Below are positions 14,201-16,691 of a stretch of 16,691 nucleotides of DNA, piece after piece. The stretch comes from Actinomycetes bacterium (GTDB lineage: Bacteria > Actinomycetota > Acidimicrobiia > Acidimicrobiales > Ilumatobacteraceae). Numbering within the stretch: position 1 is the first letter of the stretch; each line of letters starts with the position of its first letter. Under the pieces are notes generated by a model that saw only the letters and a program-made list of their open reading frames with translations, was not told the DNA's origin and did no database searches. The stretch lies in the NCBI GenBank assembly GCA_023417265.1, contig JAEZFY010000259.1:1-16691 (forward strand). Direction: 5' to 3'. The translations under genes were made by a program, and so were the position numbers.

Positions 14201-15791
14201 CGCCGTGCCGCTCGGCCTGCCGGCGGCGTTCACCGAAGCGGTCGCGCGTCCACTGGTCGAACTCGTGTCCCGCTACGCGCGCACCCACGGACCGTTCCTC
14301 GCGAGCGAGATCGGGCGCCGCTGGGCGGTCCCGGTCGAGCGCGTCGACGCCGCCCTCGCCGAGCTCGACCGCGACGGTGGGCAGCTGGTGCTCGGCGAGT
14401 TCCGGCCCGGCGGCGTCACCCGCGAATGGGTCGACACCGAGGTCCTGCGCCAGCTCCGCCGGCGCTCGCTGGCGGTGCTGCGGCACGAGGTCGAGCCGGT
14501 CACCCAGGACGTGCTCGGGCGCTTCCTGCCGGCGTGGCACGGCCTCTGCGAACCGCAGCGCGGTACCGAAGCGCTCGTCGACGCGCTCGGTCAGCTCGCC
14601 GGGGCCCCGCTCGTCGCCTCCACGCTCGAGAGCGACATCCTCCCCGAACGCGTCAAGGGCTACTCGCCGGCGATGCTCGACACGCTCACCACGGCCGGCG
14701 AGATCGTGTGGGTCGGCGCCTCGCCGCTCGGCGGACGCGACGGCCGGATCCGGCTGTGCTTCGCCGACCAGTTGGCGCTCTTGGCGCCCGGATGGGAAAC
14801 CCCCGAGCGTCCCGCGGGAGCACTCCACGACGTGCTCCGCGAGCAACTCGCCACCGCCGGGGCGAGCTTCTGGGGCCAACTCCGCGCGGCTGCAGTCGGC
14901 GCTGACGGCATCGCCCGGGTCGGTCACGCGGCCTCCGAGCAGGAGATCCTCTCCGCCGTGTGGGACCTCGTCTGGTCGGGGGAGGTCACCAACGACTCGC
15001 TGGCGCCGCTGCGGGCGATGCTCCACGGCGGCGTTGCCCCGGCAGCGGCACGCCGGGCCCGGAGCGCCCGCCCGCGCCCGGTGCGCTTGAACCGGGTCGG
15101 CCCGCCCGCCGGTGCCGGACGGTGGAGCCTGGTCGCGCCGTTGCTGCAGCCCCCGGCGGCGCCCACCGAGGCCGCCCACGCGCAAGCCCTGCAACTGCTC
15201 GACCGCTATGGCGTCGTCACCCGCGAAGCGGTCCTCGGGGAAGGCGTGCTCGGCGGCTACGCATCCGTGTACGGCGTGCTCAAGGTGCTCGAAGAGCGCG
15301 GCACGGTGCGCCGCGGCTACTTCGTCGCCGGGCTCGGCGCAGCCCAGTTCGCGGTGCCGGGTGCGGTCGAGCGGCTGCGATCGATGCGCGCCGACAACGT
15401 GCTCGACGACGCCCCGGCGGCACCGCCGCTCGTGCTCGCCGCCACCGACCCGGCCCAGCCGTACGGCGCGGCACTCAACTGGCCCGACACGCCCGGGCGG
15501 CCAGCGCGCTCGGCGAACGCCTTGGTGGTGCTCGACGACGGCGTGCCGCTGGCCTGGTTCGACCGGCGTTCGCACCACGTGGTCACGTTCCCGGCGGGGA
15601 TGGGCAACCCGCGCTGGGCCGAGGCGCTCGCCGATCTCGTGGGCACCGGCCGGCAGGGCGCCGTCGAGGTCCGCAAGATCGACGGCGAGGCGATCCGCGC
15701 AGCGGCCGGTCTCCCACCGGACGCACCCGAGGCACTGCTGCGTGCGGTCGGCTTCACCGACGGCTACCGCGGCCTCACGTTCCGGAAGTAG
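11220..15791 (+). CDS. lhr: Lhr, large DNA helicase (ATP-dependent, SF2)
   Basis: 1523-residue Lhr, the length of full-size actinobacterial and E. coli forms. Characterised homologues are ssDNA-dependent ATPases that move 3' to 5' and unwind DNA and RNA:DNA duplexes, linked to DNA damage responses; a uracil-DNA glycosylase activity has been reported for the E. coli C-terminal part. The N-terminal core (~1-860) shows the Q-motif region (PTPPQVAGW, Q29), Walker A APTGSGKT (46-53), DEIHAM (from D170), LSATQRP (204-210), LAHHGSLAREQR, VATSSLELGIDMG (~364-376) and QRVGRAGH (395-402). Then come the winged-helix and Lhr-specific domains (GTIPDRGMFGVFLPDG; LGASTWRIEDIG). The C-terminal ~650 residues form the Lhr-CTD with repeated winged-helix-like segments (e.g. 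RYGVVTREAVLGEGVLGGYASV) and end LTFRK. The reading frame is uninterrupted. It begins 31 bases after the ABC-F stop with its own promoter. Its 3' end overlaps the convergent cyclase gene by 17 bases. Confidence 0.95.
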   Translation: MADHPVLAAFSPAVREWFAAAFPEPTPPQVAGWPHIQAGANTLICAPTGSGKTLTAFLAAIDQLVVTPPSDDKAVRTRVLYISPLRALAFDVEKNLRSPLNGIGLAAERLGVEFHPPTVAMRTGDTPANERQKLIRRPPEILITTPESLYLMLTSSAAETLGGVETVIIDEIHAMATTKRGAHLALTLERLEEITGRPPQRIGLSATQRPLTETARFLGGFTDDGSPRPVEIVDAGSRKQIEVEVVVPVDDMSNPGAALGPPSGDPHDATPRNSIWPSIYPRVLDLILEHRSTIVFCNGRRATERIAAKLNELYLERLASEAGEGTAPEMPTHDLVLAHHGSLAREQRVVIEDRLKRGDLRGIVATSSLELGIDMGAVDLVIQIESPGAVSRGLQRVGRAGHSVGEASRGTIFPKHRSDLIEATVVAQRMHAGEIEHSRYLRNPLDVLAQQIIAHVAAVAGTTGTVAVDAVKAVMRRAAAFHDLTDELFLNVLDLLAGRYPSDEFNELRPRLVWDRVNDTLRARDGSKRLAVTSGGTIPDRGMFGVFLPDGTRVGELDEEMVYESRPGEAFILGASTWRIEDIGHHKVVVTPAPGAPAKMPFWHGDRPGRPLELGRAIGAFMRETRKLPDGQAVATLQADYHLDERAAANVVQYLSEQAAATGALPDDRTIVVERFRDEIGDWRVCILSPFGTPVHAPWAMAIERRLVERYELPVETMYGEDGIVVRLPEAITELAPDDLVIAPDEVREMVVAALPQTALFAARFRECAGRALLLPRRRPDQRTPLWQQRQRAADLLAVAAKYPTFPILLETSRECLQDVFDVPALTEVLQQLQSRQIRLVQVDTASASPMASSLLFGWIAAYMYEGDAPLAERRAAALALDRDLLRELLGAEELRELLEPGVLADVELELQCLADNRRARSVDELHDVLRRVGDLTAQEAELRAADGLDAHAALAQLVAERRAITVMIGGAESSELRYIAAADAARYRAAFGCAVPLGLPAAFTEAVARPLVELVSRYARTHGPFLASEIGRRWAVPVERVDAALAELDRDGGQLVLGEFRPGGVTREWVDTEVLRQLRRRSLAVLRHEVEPVTQDVLGRFLPAWHGLCEPQRGTEALVDALGQLAGAPLVASTLESDILPERVKGYSPAMLDTLTTAGEIVWVGASPLGGRDGRIRLCFADQLALLAPGWETPERPAGALHDVLREQLATAGASFWGQLRAAAVGADGIARVGHAASEQEILSAVWDLVWSGEVTNDSLAPLRAMLHGGVAPAAARRARSARPRPVRLNRVGPPAGAGRWSLVAPLLQPPAAPTEAAHAQALQLLDRYGVVTREAVLGEGVLGGYASVYGVLKVLEERGTVRRGYFVAGLGAAQFAVPGAVERLRSMRADNVLDDAPAAPPLVLAATDPAQPYGAALNWPDTPGRPARSANALVVLDDGVPLAWFDRRSHHVVTFPAGMGNPRWAEALADLVGTGRQGAVEVRKIDGEAIRAAAGLPPDAPEALLRAVGFTDGYRGLTFRK

Positions 15792-16661
15792 CCAGTTGCT
15801 GCGCTCCGGCGGTGCGGTCGCGCCCGGCGCGCTTGGCAGCGAGCAGGGCCTTGTCAGCCGCGTGCAACGTCCGCTCGATCGCCGTGCCGTTGCCATCGGC
15901 GACCCCGGCCGACAGCGTGATCTTCACGTCGCGGGGGAGGTCGAGCGCCCGGGCGGCGGCGACGATCCGGTCGGCCACCCGGGCTGCGTCGCGGTCGGAG
16001 GCGCCCGGAAGCACGATGCAGAACTCCTCGCCGCCGTACCGGTAGACGACGTCGTCGCGGCGCACCTCGCGGGTGAGCATCGCGCTGACCTCGCGCAAGA
16101 CGTCGTCGCCGAACCGGTGGCCGTGGGTGTCGTTGATCTGCTTGAAGTGATCGATGTCGATCATGATCACCGCTGTCGGCCCGGCCACCGGGTGGCGCCG
16201 GCGCGTGCCGGCGTCGGTGCTGGTGGTGAGGTCGCGCAGGTCGTGGTCGAGGCGGCGCCGGTTGGCGAGCCCGGTCAGCGAGTCGCTCCAGGCCAGCACG
16301 CTCAGCTCTCGTCGCGGGCGGGCGCCGCGCAGCGAGAACAAGAGCGCCGTCAGCCCGAGGGCGATGAACATCAGGGCGACGACGATCAGCATCGCCAGGC
16401 CGGACCCGGCCGCCGCGTCGGGCGCGGCGGGGGCCGCGCGGGCGGTCCATGCGGCGGCCAGCAACTCGTCGACGGCGGTCGCGTACACGCTGTCGGCGGG
16501 CGCTTCGGCGACGGTGACCATCCCGTCGGCCGCGCGCGGGATCGCCGCCAGGGCAATGCGCACGTCGCTGCTGAACGTGGACGGCAGTTGGTCGAGCACG
16601 GCCGCTCCGGCGTCGTCGGCCCGCGTGCGGTCGGCCCGAACGGCGCGGTGCGGCGCCGGCT
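15775..16661 (-). CDS. Membrane-bound GGDEF diguanylate cyclase, N-terminus missing
   Basis: Makes cyclic di-GMP from two GTP. The C-terminal GGDEF domain is complete: SDSLTGLANRRRLDHDL, IDIDHFKQINDTHGHRFGDD (metal and guanine binding), YRYGGEEF (16021-16044) as active site, and ITLSAGVAD. RRDD (16051-16062) sits five residues before GGEEF and fits the RxxD inhibitory product-binding site. One membrane helix (LAMLIVVALMFIALGLTALLF, around 16331-16402) precedes the domain; upstream is an extracytoplasmic, Ala/Arg/Asp-rich sensor segment. The frame stays open past GTG at 16599 up to the point where adapter sequence begins, so the true start, probably another membrane helix, lies beyond the contig end. 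Residues just before 16661 may be affected by read errors. It is convergent with lhr. Confidence 0.88.
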
Positions 16662-16691
16662 CTGGCTCGTATACACATCTCCGCCCCCACG
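16662..16691. other. Nextera transposase/sequencing adapter remnant (artefact)
   Basis: The last 30 bases align without gaps to the known Nextera read-through adapter: the 19-base mosaic end CTGTCTCTTATACACATCT, then CCGAGCCCACG. Here the mosaic-end part differs at two places (16665 and 16669, both T to G) and the next part at two (16684 A to C, 16685 G to C), giving 26 of 30 identical. Read on the minus strand it yields the peptide EMCIRAR, close to the EMCIRD encoded by the unmutated adapter. This AT-containing run is also unlike the flanking GC-rich DNA. It is not genomic. Confidence 0.93.

Noticed and set aside
12375..15896. 1173-codon open frame antisense to lhr
   Set aside because: Very long antisense frames arise in GC-rich genes; the product is rich in Arg, Gly and Val/Glu with no recognisable motif, and the opposite strand encodes a complete Lhr.
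15854..16690. 278-codon minus-strand frame starting MGAEMCIRAR
   Set aside because: Its start lies in the adapter remnant and its frame is not that of the GGDEF domain.

Overview
The window is GC-rich DNA, densely packed with genes that have strong third-position G/C, and it looks like an actinobacterium. A heme cluster of the kind found in Gram-positive bacteria, a DtxR-type metal regulator, a full-length Lhr helicase, a HelD-type RNA polymerase factor and several apparently leaderless promoters all fit this. An acidimicrobial (Ilumatobacter-like) source is my inference and is not proven. There are ten protein genes, two of them cut by the window ends. I see no RNA genes, insertion sequences, phage genes or CRISPR arrays, and no gene-free stretch longer than about 115 bases.

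Left part (1-3600, minus strand): a heme operon reads hemE, then hemH/cpfC, then hemY/cgoX, with ATGA (4-base) and 8-base overlaps. One base after the last stop begins a membrane-anchored Thr/Pro-rich protein that runs off the left edge. Together the enzymes decarboxylate uroporphyrinogen III, oxidise the tetrapyrrole and insert iron. Divergent from hemE across about 100 bases is a HelD-like SF1 ATPase (3705-5888, plus) that acts on RNA polymerase.

Middle (5889-9414, minus strand): in transcription order there is an SF2 DEAH-type helicase of unknown role, a DtxR/MntR-family metal-dependent repressor, a small lipoprotein that overlaps the repressor by ATGA, and a YczE/YitT-like membrane protein. 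The last meets helD tail to tail, with the two stop codons forming TGATCA.

Right part (9527-16661): an ABC-F ribosome-associated ATPase and a 1523-residue Lhr helicase on the plus strand, then a convergent GGDEF diguanylate cyclase on the minus strand whose N-terminus is missing.

Two observations matter most beyond the gene list. First, the last 30 bases (16662-16691) match a Nextera transposase/sequencing adapter at 26 of 30 positions, so the right end is a contig end with leftover adapter rather than genomic sequence. Second, four genes have a TAnnnT-like -10 box exactly six bases before the start codon, with two further genes close to this pattern, which suggests leaderless transcription is common here. 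I did not find a convincing new multi-gene system. The least explained unit is the repressor-lipoprotein-YczE cluster.
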